Numbered from the stretch's first letter, positions 42,154 through 50,894 are shown. The stretch: 64,000 bases of DNA from Pseudomonas hormoni (GCF_018502625.1 NZ_CP075566.1:67001-131000); one strand, 5' to 3'. The notes: generated by a model from the sequence alone, not told the origin. Translations and numbers: made by a program.

Positions 42154-44259
42154 GTGAACCCGGTAATCAAAAAATTCCAGTTCGGTCAGTCGACCGTTAC
42201 CCTCGAGACTGGCCGCATCGCCCGTCAGGCCTCCGGCGCAGTATTGGTCACCGTTGACGACGACGTCAGCGTATTGGTGACCGTAGTCGGTGCCAAGCAA
42301 GCCGATCCAGGCAAGGGCTTCTTCCCTCTGTCCGTTCACTACCAGGAAAAGACTTACGCTGCCGGTAAGATTCCTGGCGGTTTCTTCAAGCGCGAAGGCC
42401 GTCCTTCCGAGAAAGAAACCCTGACTTCCCGACTGATCGACCGTCCGATCCGTCCGCTGTTCCCGGAAGGCTTCATGAACGAAGTGCAGGTTGTCTGCAC
42501 CGTCGTTTCCACCAGCAAGAAGACCGATCCGGACATCGCTGCGATGATCGGTACCTCGGCTGCGCTGGCCATCTCCGGCATTCCTTTCGATGGCCCGATC
42601 GGCGCTGCCCGCGTTGCGTTCCACGAAAGCACCGGCTACCTGCTGAACCCGACTTACGAACAACAGAAAGCTTCGAGCCTGGACATGGTCGTTGCCGGTA
42701 CTTCGGAAGCCGTTCTGATGGTTGAATCGGAAGCCAAAGAGCTGACCGAAGACCAGATGCTGGGCGCGGTACTGTTTGCTCACGACGAGTTCCAGGTTGT
42801 GATCAACGCCGTTAAAGAACTGGCTGCCGAAGCTGCCAAGCCGACCTGGACCTGGGCTCCACAGCCAGAAGCCACTGCTCTGCTGGGCGCTATCCGTGCC
42901 GAGTTCGGCGACGCGATTTCCCAGGCTTACACCATCACCATCAAGGCCGACCGTTACGCTCGCCTGGGTGAGCTGAAAGACCAGGTTGTTGCCAAGCTGT
43001 CCGGTGAAGAAGGCCAGCCTTCTTCCAGCGAAGTCAAAGCAGCATTCGGCGAAATCGAATACCGCACTGTTCGCGAAAACATCGTAAACGGCAAGCCACG
43101 TATCGACGGCCGCGACACCAAGACCGTACGTCCTTTGAACATCGAAGTCGGTGTTCTGCCTAAAACCCACGGTTCGGCACTGTTCACCCGTGGCGAAACC
43201 CAGGCTCTGGTTGTTGCAACACTGGGCACCGCCCGTGACGCACAACTGCTGGACACCCTGGAAGGCGAGAAAAAAGACCCGTTCATGCTGCACTACAACT
43301 TCCCTCCGTTCTCGGTAGGTGAGTGTGGTCGCATGGGTGGCGCTGGTCGTCGCGAAATCGGTCACGGCCGTCTGGCCCGTCGTTCGATTGCAGCCATGCT
43401 GCCTGCCGCCGACGTGTTCCCGTACACCATCCGTGTAGTGTCGGAAATCACCGAGTCCAACGGTTCGAGCTCCATGGCTTCGGTCTGCGGCGCTTCCCTG
43501 GCCCTGATGGATGCCGGCGTTCCGATGAAGGCACCGGTTGCCGGTATCGCCATGGGTCTGGTTAAAGAAGGCGAGAAGTTCGCCATCCTGACCGACATCC
43601 TGGGTGACGAAGACCACCTCGGCGACATGGACTTCAAAGTAGCCGGTACCGCCAAAGGTGTTACCGCGCTGCAGATGGACATCAAGATCAAAGGCATCAC
43701 CGAAGAAATCATGGAGATCGCTCTGGGCCAAGCCCTGGAAGCGCGCCTGAACATCCTCGGTCAGATGAACCAGATCATTGGTCAGTCGCGTACCGAACTG
43801 TCGGAAAACGCTCCGACCATGATCGCGATGAAAATCGACACCGACAAAATCCGTGATGTCATCGGTAAAGGCGGCGCGACCATTCGTGCGATCTGTGAAG
43901 AGACCAAGGCTTCGATCGACATCGAAGACGACGGCTCGATCAAGATCTTCGGCGAAACCAAGGAAGCGGCTGAAGCAGCACGTCAGCGCGTTCTGGGCAT
44001 CACCGCTGAAGCTGAAATCGGCAAGATCTACGTCGGCAAGGTTGAGCGCATCGTCGACTTCGGCGCATTCGTCAACATCCTGCCGGGCAAGGACGGTCTG
44101 GTTCACATCTCGATGCTGAGCGACGCTCGCGTTGAGAAAGTGACCGACATCCTGAAAGAAGGTCAGGAAGTGGAAGTGCTGGTACTGGACGTGGACAACC
44201 GCGGCCGTATCAAGCTGTCCATCAAAGACGTCGCAGCAGCCAAGGCTTCGGGCGTTTAA
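42154..44259 (+). CDS. pnp: polyribonucleotide nucleotidyltransferase (PNPase)
   Basis: A 701-residue 3'-5' phosphorolytic exoribonuclease and degradosome component. Two RNase PH-like domains (about 10-230 and 310-545; [60 protein letters not shown]) flank a helical domain. KH ([18 protein letters not shown]) and S1 ([24 protein letters not shown]) domains follow. The start is GTG at 42154. Confidence 0.97.
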   Translation: MNPVIKKFQFGQSTVTLETGRIARQASGAVLVTVDDDVSVLVTVVGAKQADPGKGFFPLSVHYQEKTYAAGKIPGGFFKREGRPSEKETLTSRLIDRPIRPLFPEGFMNEVQVVCTVVSTSKKTDPDIAAMIGTSAALAISGIPFDGPIGAARVAFHESTGYLLNPTYEQQKASSLDMVVAGTSEAVLMVESEAKELTEDQMLGAVLFAHDEFQVVINAVKELAAEAAKPTWTWAPQPEATALLGAIRAEFGDAISQAYTITIKADRYARLGELKDQVVAKLSGEEGQPSSSEVKAAFGEIEYRTVRENIVNGKPRIDGRDTKTVRPLNIEVGVLPKTHGSALFTRGETQALVVATLGTARDAQLLDTLEGEKKDPFMLHYNFPPFSVGECGRMGGAGRREIGHGRLARRSIAAMLPAADVFPYTIRVVSEITESNGSSSMASVCGASLALMDAGVPMKAPVAGIAMGLVKEGEKFAILTDILGDEDHLGDMDFKVAGTAKGVTALQMDIKIKGITEEIMEIALGQALEARLNILGQMNQIIGQSRTELSENAPTMIAMKIDTDKIRDVIGKGGATIRAICEETKASIDIEDDGSIKIFGETKEAAEAARQRVLGITAEAEIGKIYVGKVERIVDFGAFVNILPGKDGLVHISMLSDARVEKVTDILKEGQEVEVLVLDVDNRGRIKLSIKDVAAAKASGV

Positions 44260-44289
44260 TCACCCTGCGCCTGACTGCTTCAACGTTAT

Positions 44290-44328
44290 AAAAAATGCCC
44301 CGCAGTGAAAGCTGCGGGGCATTTTTTT
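44290..44328 (+). terminator. terminator of pnp
   Basis: A stem of about 16 bp, ATGCCCCGCAG / CTGCGGGGCAT with flanking A and T runs and a TGAAAG loop, then seven Ts. It ends the rimP-pnp cluster. Confidence 0.95.
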
Positions 44329-44388
44329 GTCTGCAAAACCGGGCTTGAAGTTGCCGCCTCTCAAGCCCGATGCTAGGTTTAGCCCACC

Positions 44389-44428
44389 GCCCGTGTAGCT
44401 CAGTCGGTAGAGCAGCGCACTCGTAACG
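44389..44428 (+). pseudogene. truncated tRNA-Thr (CGT), 5' half
   Basis: The sequence GCCCGTGTAGCTCAGTCGGT, continuing AGAGCAGCGCACTCGTAAC, is the acceptor 5' strand, D-arm and anticodon loop of a tRNA-Thr with anticodon CGT. After the anticodon loop the sequence no longer fits a tRNA: no variable loop, T-arm or CCA follows. It is a tRNA remnant, likely the edge of an insertion or rearrangement. The missing 3' half was not found in the window. Confidence 0.75.
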
Positions 44429-44456
44429 CATTTGTCACTCGAAAGTCGTTAAAAAT

Positions 44457-44518
44457 ATGCCGGGCCTATCTCATTGAGAAATATGATTTTTTTCAAGAGA
44501 GGTCCCCGGCATTTTTTT
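44457..44518 (+). terminator. terminator-like inverted repeat after the tRNA remnant
   Basis: ATGCCGGG (44457-44464) pairs with CCCGGCAT (44505-44512) across a 40-nt loop that has some inner pairing, followed by seven Ts. It could end a transcript entering from the remnant. Confidence 0.6.
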
Positions 44519-45043
44519 GGGTAAAAAATGCCTCAGCTGCCAGCCGGTTGAACGCCTACTGACAGCGGATGGTTTTAACTTAGTGCTTCTCACATAGCGC
44601 ATTTCAATGCTCAGGCGCGCGGTGGTTCCTGCGGTGCACCGTCGGGTTGCCCATTTTTTGATTAAATTATTTCCTCTATGAATCTTTTAGGACAAAAAGT
44701 GGCGTCCCCTTTCGGAACGTGATTAGGCGGTGAAGTTATTTGGGTAATTGCACGGACCTTCCCACGCATTTGCACCGGATTTGAGCAGCACGATTCGTGG
44801 GCATTGACCGGCAGAGAACGACCCATAGCTATCGGTCAGCAAGGGCGGAACTCAGCAAAATCTGTCGCTGGCGATAATGCGCAAATAGAACCACAAGTTG
44901 ACGGAAACATGTGTCTACGCCATCAGGGATGATAAAAATGAAGTAAACGGTGGCGGAGACTGCAAATGTGCCATCGGCCTAAGCCCGCTTATGTTCCACG
45001 TCATAGGTATGGATATGTCACTTTGACTCAGGAGTTCCAAAAT
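44519..45043. other. gene-free stretch next to island edge
   Basis: About 0.5 kb with no credible reading frame on either strand, lower GC than the core and scattered AT-rich runs. It separates the tRNA remnant from the pyrophosphatase gene. I see no integrase, insertion sequence or clear direct repeat here; it looks like degraded sequence. Confidence 0.6.
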
Positions 45044-45574
45044 CTAGCTTTTGACATAGGTGGCTACCGACTTGCGAATCTGTTCCCTCGCCTCATCTGC
45101 GCTCCCCCAGCGGCCCATCTTCACCCACTTGCCCGGCTCCAACACTCTGGAGTTTTCGAAATAATGCTGGATCTGGGCGAGCAGTAGTACGGGAAGGTCT
45201 TCCCATTCCTTCACGTTGCTGTAAAAGGCGCTAAGCTTCTCGTGCGGTACCGCTATTATATTGGCTCCCGGGCCGGTTTCGTCCGTTGTGTACATAACAC
45301 CAACTGGTCGACTGCGAACAACTACGCCAAGCGATACTGGGTAAGGGCAAATCACCAGTACGTCCAGAGGATCGCCATCATCACATAGCGTATTTGGAAT
45401 AAATCCGTAGTACGCTGGATACAGCGTTGCTGTACTGAGGAAGCGTTCGACGAAAATCTGCCCACTTAGTTTATCCACCTCGTAATTAACTGGAGAATGG
45501 TTTGCAGGGATATCAATGACCGTAAAAAAATCATCGGGAATTTCGTTACCTGCTGAAAAATCTTCATAACTCAT
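45044..45574 (-). CDS. inorganic pyrophosphatase paralogue, altered active site
   Basis: A 176-residue family I inorganic pyrophosphatase by fold: IDIPANHSPVNYEVDK, FVERFLSTATLYPAYYGFIP and the signature DGDPLDVLV. Aligned by eye to E. coli PPase, several catalytic positions are changed: Glu20 to Asp21, Lys29 to Asn30, Asp102 to Gly103, Lys104 to Asn105, Tyr141 to Ser142 and Lys142 to Arg143. The Arg43, Asp65, Asp67, Asp70 and Asp97 equivalents remain. It may be inactive, slow, or specific for another phosphate. It lies 26 bp downstream of the small acidic-protein gene on the same strand, so the two are probably co-transcribed. Confidence 0.85.
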   Translation of the reverse strand: MSYEDFSAGNEIPDDFFTVIDIPANHSPVNYEVDKLSGQIFVERFLSTATLYPAYYGFIPNTLCDDGDPLDVLVICPYPVSLGVVVRSRPVGVMYTTDETGPGANIIAVPHEKLSAFYSNVKEWEDLPVLLLAQIQHYFENSRVLEPGKWVKMGRWGSADEAREQIRKSVATYVKS

Positions 45575-45600
45575 ATTCGTACTCCAATGACTTAAGAAGA

Positions 45601-45897
45601 CTACCCATTAATCCCATTCAGTTTGCAATACTCCTCCCACTCCATTTCTACCATTTCTGCCACCTCTCGATGAAACTCCAGGGTCAAATTTTTCAGTTCT
45701 TCGGGCGACTCTGAAATCAATGTAAGCGTCAGCTCCCATACCTCGACCCCCAGCCGCATGGCCTCTTGTTCAAAGGCCGACTCGATGCAGAATTTTTTAT
45801 CGTCCGGACTCAGTCCTTGGACGGCGTCGTTGAGTGATGAGTCGCCATTGAAGAACTTCGACAGCGCTAATTCTCTTCGCAAGTCATCCGAGTTCAT
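45601..45897 (-). CDS. small acidic protein, DUF6388-like
   Basis: A 98-residue, Glu-rich, mostly helical cytoplasmic protein without signal or membrane segment. The pattern VEVWELTLTLISESPEELKNL and the C-terminal REVAEMVEMEWEEYCKLN resemble small Pseudomonas proteins I recall as DUF6388; this is not verified. Function is unknown. It is 26 bp upstream of the pyrophosphatase paralogue and probably in one operon with it. Confidence 0.75.
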   Translation of the reverse strand: MNSDDLRRELALSKFFNGDSSLNDAVQGLSPDDKKFCIESAFEQEAMRLGVEVWELTLTLISESPEELKNLTLEFHREVAEMVEMEWEEYCKLNGING

Positions 45898-45963
45898 CAG
45901 CTACTCCGGCCCTGTGAGTCGTCTGGGCATTTTCTTCCCAGTGTGAGGACGCCTTTGCCACGG

Positions 45964-47172
45964 TCATGCAATCTCCGGCTCATCGAACCAACCGCGGATC
46001 GTTTGGTAAAAAAACAGATGCATTGTGTCCCACCAACGTTTCCACCAAACACCCAGTTCACCGTCTTCAAGTGCTACCAGTGGTAGGCTGCCCAGTTTTT
46101 GCTCAGCATCGTACAGATCCAGTCTTCCAACGACGGTGCCAGCAGAGATAGGCGCTTCAAGTGGTCCGTCAATCTCCAGACGTGTCTCTACTTCACGATT
46201 TTCATTCTTGGGTAATGTGAGGGTCATATCGTCCAACAATCCCAAGGCGATCAATCGTTCTTTGCCCTTCCAGAGTGCAGACCAAGTGAGTATTTCCCCT
46301 GCTTTTTTGTAGGTTTGGGTGTCGTAGAAGCGAAAACCATAGCCCATGAGCTTTTCCGTCTCTGCCGTGCGTTTATGCGCGCTGCTGGCGCCAAATATCA
46401 CACTGATCAAGCGTCGCCCAGCTCGGTGCGACGAAGCCACCATGCAATAACCAGCGGCCTCAGTATGGCCAGTCTTCAATCCGTCAAAGCTTGAGTCGCG
46501 CCATAAAAGTAGATTGCGGTTGGCTTGCCGAATGCCGTTCCAAGAAAAGTGTTTTTTGGAGTAAAGCGCGTAAGAGTCAGCCCCTTGGCTGATGATTGCC
46601 CGCGCCAACAAAGCCATATCGCGGGCAGATGAATAATGCTCTGGGTCAGGCAGCCCGGTGGAATTCACAAAGTGCGTGTTACTCATGCCGAATACAGATG
46701 CAGTCGAATTCATCATCCCGACGAAGGCGCCCTCACTTCCAGCCACATGTTCGGCGAGTGCAACGCTTGCGTCGTTACCAGAGTCAATGATCACACCGCT
46801 CAGCAAGTCGTGAACAGAAACCGAACTGCCCGGGTCGAGAAACATTCGTGAGCCACCCGTGCGCCAGGCGTTTTCGCTAATAGAGACGCTGTCATCATCT
46901 TTCATGCGCCCGGCCTTGATCTCACGTGTGGCGACAAACGCCGTCATCATTTTTGTCAGGCTTGCAGGAGGTAGTCGCTTATCGCTGTTGTGACTGGTAA
47001 TGACGCTTCCCGTAGCCGCGTCGATCAGAATCCAGGCTTTAGCCCCGAGTTTTGGCGCGGCGGGGATCATCGCTCTTGGCGCGTTAGTTTCAGCCAGCGC
47101 ATGGTTAGCGAAGACTACAGGCATCGTTAGACAGAACACGGTTAGCAAAAGCGGGGACAACAGGTATTTCAC
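45964..47172 (-). CDS. D-alanyl-D-alanine carboxypeptidase (PBP5/6 type)
   Basis: A 402-residue low-molecular-weight penicillin-binding protein (peptidase S11) that trims the terminal D-Ala from peptidoglycan stem peptides in the periplasm. A signal peptide (1-27) precedes the catalytic motifs S71-L-T-K74, S131-G-N133 and K233-T-G235. The C-terminal PBP5 domain ends in an aromatic amphipathic helix (WWKRWWDTMHLFFYQTIRGW) for membrane anchoring. The start is GTG at 47172 with a weak ribosome site. It lies directly downstream of the histidine kinase gene but has its own promoter with a response-regulator-like box. Confidence 0.93.
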   Translation of the reverse strand: MKYLLSPLLLTVFCLTMPVVFANHALAETNAPRAMIPAAPKLGAKAWILIDAATGSVITSHNSDKRLPPASLTKMMTAFVATREIKAGRMKDDDSVSISENAWRTGGSRMFLDPGSSVSVHDLLSGVIIDSGNDASVALAEHVAGSEGAFVGMMNSTASVFGMSNTHFVNSTGLPDPEHYSSARDMALLARAIISQGADSYALYSKKHFSWNGIRQANRNLLLWRDSSFDGLKTGHTEAAGYCMVASSHRAGRRLISVIFGASSAHKRTAETEKLMGYGFRFYDTQTYKKAGEILTWSALWKGKERLIALGLLDDMTLTLPKNENREVETRLEIDGPLEAPISAGTVVGRLDLYDAEQKLGSLPLVALEDGELGVWWKRWWDTMHLFFYQTIRGWFDEPEIA

Positions 47173-47207
47173 AAGGAAGAGGCCCTAGATCACCAAAAAG
47201 TGGTGTA

Positions 47208-47253
47208 AAGCTAGCCCTCAGGGCGTCGAGCCTCAAAATTAAGCTGGATTAAG
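47208..47253 (-). promoter_or_regulatory. promoter of the carboxypeptidase gene with tandem CTTAAT box
   Basis: On the minus strand CTTAAT-N4-CTTAAT (47253-47238) is followed after one base by TTGAGG (-35, 47236-47231), 17 bp, and TAGCTT (-10, 47213-47208). The predicted start of transcription is about 30 bp upstream of the GTG. The same geometry occurs at the small-ORF promoter near 49440. Confidence 0.6.
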
Positions 47254-47289
47254 TTAAATTTAATGTGCAGGTATCGATAGATCCGCAAA

Positions 47290-48675
47290 TCAACCGGAAA
47301 CCGTCGGGCAGATAATCAAGACACGGGTACCGCTATGCATAGCGGCAGGCTGAATATCCAACGTATAGCCGTGCAATTTCACGATGGCCGCGACCAGGGA
47401 TAATCCGAGGCCATGGCCGGGTTGCATTCTGCTAGCGTCCCCTCGGTAGAGCCTGCGAATGACGTGTGTACGGTCTGTCTCGGGTATGCCAGTGCCATCG
47501 TCAGCAACTTCAACGATGACCGTTGAATCCTTGATACTTCCCCGCAATTTGATGTGCCCTCCCTCCGGGGTGAATTTGATGGCGTTATCGAGCAGGTTGA
47601 CCAAGGCTTCAAACATCAACGAAGAGTCGCCATACAGTTGAGGCAGGATATTGGTAATTTCCAGAGAGAGCGTCTGAGAGCGGTCGAGTGCCAAAGGCTC
47701 ATAAAATTCATGCGCTTGCTGTAACAGCGCCATAATTTTGAAAGGTGCAAATGCCGAGCGGCGACGAATGTCGTCGAGTTCAGCAACCCGAAGCAATCCT
47801 TGAAAACGCACCATGATCGATTCGCTTTCCTCAAGGGCTTGGTTCAAAATTTGCTCGTGATCGTTGTCCATAGGCAGTTGCTGGAGCTGATAAAGCCTTG
47901 CACGCAGCCGTGTTAGTGGCGTACGCAAATCGTGAGCGACACCATCACAAACGGTTTTGACCTCATGCATCAGTTGCTCGATATGATCGAGCATCGTGTT
48001 CACGGCATTTGCCAGCATATCCAATTCATCGCGACGGGCGGATAAGGGTAAACGCTCCGACAAGTTGCCTGAAACGATGCTCTCGGTACAAAGCTGTAGG
48101 CGTTTGACACGGCGTAAGGGCAGACGCCGCAACAAGTGCCAACCAATCAATCCGGGGATGAGTGTTAACGAAAATCCCCACATCAATGCCTGCTCAATAA
48201 TCCCGCCAACGGCTAAAATCGAGCCGCCGTCACGCGCCAGAATAAGAATATGCCCGTCGGGACGGCGTGCTAACAGGGCATAACTGCTTCTGGTTTCTTT
48301 GTCAGGTAACGCAATGCTCAGTCCGCGCTCAAGATAATGAACCTTGCCATCATCAGGCAAACTGGAGCGCAGTTTGAGCAGGTCTCCTGCAACGTGTTGT
48401 CCGTCGGAAGTGAACAATCCGTAAGCATCGATCCCGGGCGTTGAGTAGGCTTCACTGGCAGCCAGTTCTTTCACCAGTTTTTTGTCATCGATTTTTTGAT
48501 AGTAGTGGGCACGCTGCAATAATGTCCGCTCTGCAACGGTGCCCAGGTAGTGGGAGATTTCCCAGTACAACACGCCGGTGAAGAGTGCCCCCCAAACCAC
48601 AAAAAACATGGCGTAGAACCCGATCAATCGACTACCGGATGAGCGCCACTCCTCAGTTTTTGGTAGCAAGGACAT
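47290..48675 (-). CDS. two-component sensor histidine kinase
   Basis: A 461-residue inner-membrane kinase. TM1 is near 17-38 and TM2 near 153-180, with a periplasmic sensor of about 110 residues between them. A HAMP region (RRVKRLQLCTESIVSGNLSERL) leads to the HisKA domain with H248 in AHDLRTPLTRL. The ATPase domain has N box LVNLLDNAIKF, G1 DDGTGIP and G2 GHGLGLSLV. It begins inside the end of the response-regulator gene (23-bp overlap), so the pair is coupled. The ligand is unknown. Confidence 0.93.
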   Translation of the reverse strand: MSLLPKTEEWRSSGSRLIGFYAMFFVVWGALFTGVLYWEISHYLGTVAERTLLQRAHYYQKIDDKKLVKELAASEAYSTPGIDAYGLFTSDGQHVAGDLLKLRSSLPDDGKVHYLERGLSIALPDKETRSSYALLARRPDGHILILARDGGSILAVGGIIEQALMWGFSLTLIPGLIGWHLLRRLPLRRVKRLQLCTESIVSGNLSERLPLSARRDELDMLANAVNTMLDHIEQLMHEVKTVCDGVAHDLRTPLTRLRARLYQLQQLPMDNDHEQILNQALEESESIMVRFQGLLRVAELDDIRRRSAFAPFKIMALLQQAHEFYEPLALDRSQTLSLEITNILPQLYGDSSLMFEALVNLLDNAIKFTPEGGHIKLRGSIKDSTVIVEVADDGTGIPETDRTHVIRRLYRGDASRMQPGHGLGLSLVAAIVKLHGYTLDIQPAAMHSGTRVLIICPTVSG

Positions 48676-49333
48676 AGCCGGCACCGCGTATTGTATGAAT
48701 GACGGGGGTGCCTTCGTCGCCTTCAAGCTTTTTGCGCAGCCGACCAATGTGAACATCGATGATGTTCGTCCCAGGATCGAAGTGATAACCCCAGACCTCT
48801 TCAAACAGCATGGTCCGAGTGACCAACTGTCCGGCACTGCGCATCAGGTAATTGAGCAGCTTGAACTCGGTCGGTAGCAGCAGAATGTGTTCATCATTTC
48901 GAGTCAGTTTGTGTTCGACCAGATCCAATCGCAGGTTTCCGCAACAAAGTTGCGGATGGCCTGCGTCTACACTGGTGCGCCTAAGCAATGCGTCAAGACG
49001 CGCAACCATCTCGATAGCAGAAAAGGGTTTGGTCAGATAATCATCGCCGCCCGCACGCAGACCCTGAACGCGCTCATCGACGTCTGAAAGTGCACTGATC
49101 ATCAGGACAGGTGTTTGAATCCCAAGACTACGCAACGTACTGACAATGGTTAGGCCATCAAAATCGGGAAGCATTCGATCCAGGGTAATGGCGTCATAAC
49201 CTCCCGCAATCGCCAGTGCTAATCCGTCGCGTCCAGTTGCGGCCCATTTCGCACTGAAACCATGGCGTTGGAGTTCAGTGATGATGACTTCCGCCGTCAC
49301 CTTGTCGTCCTCTATGACCAATGCGCAATTCAT
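48653..49333 (-). CDS. OmpR-family response regulator
   Basis: A 226-residue regulator. The receiver domain (1-120) has the acidic pair E8-D9-D10, phospho-acceptor D52 in ITLDRMLPDFDG, and the Lys in GGDDYLTKPF. The winged-helix output domain (about 130-224) has LLPTEFKLLNYLMRSAGQLVTR and IDVHIGRLRKKL. OmpR-type regulators bind tandem half-sites with a 10-11 bp period; matching boxes lie at 49432 and 47238. It is the first gene of the kinase operon, after GGAGGAAGG. Confidence 0.95.
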   Translation of the reverse strand: MNCALVIEDDKVTAEVIITELQRHGFSAKWAATGRDGLALAIAGGYDAITLDRMLPDFDGLTIVSTLRSLGIQTPVLMISALSDVDERVQGLRAGGDDYLTKPFSAIEMVARLDALLRRTSVDAGHPQLCCGNLRLDLVEHKLTRNDEHILLLPTEFKLLNYLMRSAGQLVTRTMLFEEVWGYHFDPGTNIIDVHIGRLRKKLEGDEGTPVIHTIRGAGYVLATKN

Positions 49334-49422
49334 ACCTTCCTCCGCTTCAGCCTGCTCTTAGCGCTTGCGACTCAATGCCGCCTTGGCAGGTCCACCTTAG
49401 TGACCAGCGCAGCGGCCGAAGA

Positions 49423-49476
49423 TTAAATTTTCTTAACCCACCTTAACCTTGATGCATGCCAAAGCACCGATATATT
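49423..49476 (+). promoter_or_regulatory. tandem CTTAAC box and promoter of the 24-residue ORF
   Basis: TTAA recurs at 49423, 49433 and 49443, an exact 10-bp period; the last two form CTTAAC-N4-CTTAAC (49432-49447). One base later comes TTGATG (-35, 49449-49454), 16 bp, and TATATT (-10, 49471-49476). The box directly abuts the -35 as expected for class II activation. It lies 99 bp upstream of the divergent response-regulator gene, so autoregulation is also possible. Confidence 0.65.
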
Positions 49477-49514
49477 CGAAAACTGATGCGCTCCGCACCG
49501 AGAGGAGGGAAAAC

Positions 49515-49589
49515 ATGACCCCTTATTTGGCGTTCTTTTTGTTAGCCTTTGGTTTGATGTGTACCTACGCAAGTTGGGTCACTGCATGA
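49515..49589 (+). CDS. 24-residue single-span membrane microprotein
   Basis: A 24-codon ORF, too short for standard gene calling. It begins MTPYLAFFLLAFGLM and ends CTYASWVTA; residues 3-20 form one hydrophobic helix. It has a near-ideal ribosome site, GGAGG six bases before the ATG, and a good promoter about 40 bp upstream with the tandem CTTAAC box. It is divergent from the response-regulator gene. Tiny inner-membrane proteins beside two-component systems (for example MgrB, made under PhoP control) can tune the sensor kinase; that role here is inference only. Confidence 0.6.
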   Translation: MTPYLAFFLLAFGLMCTYASWVTA

Positions 49590-49715
49590 AGCATTCAGGT
49601 GTACCTGATGTAGATCTGGGGCTATCAACCAGCCTCTTGCAACCAACGAATTCATGCTGATGTCAATTGTATAAGGATGCGGATCAATGCTCGGTTTCAG
49701 CCTTTGGAGCCCCCT

Positions 49716-49919
49716 ATGACTCGGCAAAAAGAGTTTTTAGCAAAAGCGTTGGAAATACATCATGAGTACCAACAGGCGACAGCTGTCATCCACGCCATGA
49801 TGAGTAAAAACATGGCCGTAGGTTCCGAGTGGGATGCTGCTGTCGCCAGGCAGCTCGCAGCTCTTGACACTTGGATGGAGCTTCCTAGAGGTTACGGAGA
49901 CTTCCAGGCCGTCGACTGA
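49716..49919 (+). CDS. hypothetical small protein
   Basis: A 67-residue soluble protein of unknown function, mostly helical (KEFLAKALEIHHEYQQATAV, AAVARQLAALDTWMEL). The ATG at 49716 follows GGAG; an earlier in-frame ATG at 49677 is possible. It lies 126 bp after the 24-residue ORF and could share its transcript. The following 260 bp up to 50179 hold no other gene I can support. Confidence 0.55.
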   Translation: MTRQKEFLAKALEIHHEYQQATAVIHAMMSKNMAVGSEWDAAVARQLAALDTWMELPRGYGDFQAVD

Positions 49920-50179
49920 CCTTCATTTCAATAGATTTCCAGATCATGGCGTCTACCACAGGTGCGCAGTTCCAGGGGGGAGTGGGCGCGCTGAGTCTGC
50001 GCTTCGTGCGATATACGTCCCATTCACCTGATTCACTAAAGGAGTCGCAACGGGGCCCCGCACCTAGTCGACCTATTTCTCCCGCTTGAGGTATCTTGCT
50101 ACGCCACAGACGCTCGAATCGTTTGCGCGAATTGGAGAGGGTGGCTTTGTCTATCGGTGAGCAAAAACTTGGGAGGGGA

Positions 50180-50404
50180 ATGGACGAAATATTTGTCGTG
50201 CAAAAACGTCCATTGCTTACGGACGATGGGCCTGTTTATCGAGACGCGGCGAACAATTTCAACACGGATTTTTATTACCGGATCGTCAACACGGTTACGG
50301 GTATCTTCGTCAGTGAAAAGTACCTAGTGTGCGAAGAAGCAGAGACCGTATGCCAAAGTTTAAATCTGATGGGGCGCGATGACCTTTCTCGTGATCCATC
50401 CTAA
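50180..50404 (+). CDS. hypothetical small protein
   Basis: A 74-residue protein of unknown function (MDEIFVVQKRPLLTDDGPVY, then FYYRIVNTVTGIFVSEKYLV). The ATG at 50180 follows GGGAGGGG but with short spacing; in-frame starts at GTG 50144 or TTG 50150 after GGAGAGG are also possible. No domain was recognised. It is convergent with the TRAP operon. Confidence 0.55.
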   Translation: MDEIFVVQKRPLLTDDGPVYRDAANNFNTDFYYRIVNTVTGIFVSEKYLVCEEAETVCQSLNLMGRDDLSRDPS

Positions 50405-50507
50405 CCTTTGGTCGCTGGCAAAATGCGCTCATAAATGTCGATAGGCGTTTTTCAGTCTGCCAAGTCGTTTACCTGTCTTTCCAAATCCGAATTCGGATAT
50501 CCAGGCA

Positions 50508-50894
50508 TTAGCCCGTCTCGCAACTCCACATCTGTATGAAAGGCTGGCTGTTGGTCGGTATTCCAACCCACCGGCTCATGAAGTTGCACGCCCCATTAAT
50601 GCACAATTGGTAGTCTCCAGCCTCCGGAGTACGCCCCAAGCGCAGAGGTTGCAGCGGTGGCAGCTGACGTTGGTAGTGCCAACTGCCATTTTCCAGTCGG
50701 GCGTCCTCAGGAACTTCCATTCCCGCACCATTGCCCCGGATTCTGGCTTCCTTCAACACAAGGCCTTGCTTGGTGACGCGGTAGTCCTCCTCCCAACGGA
50801 TCTTCTCGATAGTGTGGTCCCACGCCAGCGTGAACTGCGAAATGGGCAACTGCGCCCAGACGACGCCAGCGAGACCCAGACACAATCCAATCAT
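50508..50894 (-). CDS. DUF1850 protein of TRAP transporter operon
   Basis: A 128-residue protein with an N-terminal hydrophobic signal or anchor (MIGLCLGLAGVVWA). The DUF1850 pattern is visible: FTLAWDHTIEKIRWEEDYRV, ARIRGNGAGMEVPEDARL, and GDYQLCINGACNFM near the end. DUF1850 genes regularly accompany TAXI-type TRAP permeases; their role is unknown. The start overlaps the permease stop as ATGA. Confidence 0.85.
   Translation of the reverse strand: MIGLCLGLAGVVWAQLPISQFTLAWDHTIEKIRWEEDYRVTKQGLVLKEARIRGNGAGMEVPEDARLENGSWHYQRQLPPLQPLRLGRTPEAGDYQLCINGACNFMSRWVGIPTNSQPFIQMWSCETG

Noticed and set aside
49595..49608. TCAGGT-GT-ACCTGA as an operator or terminator after the 24-residue ORF
   Set aside because: Only 6-bp arms and no T tract; such a repeat is expected by chance at this length.
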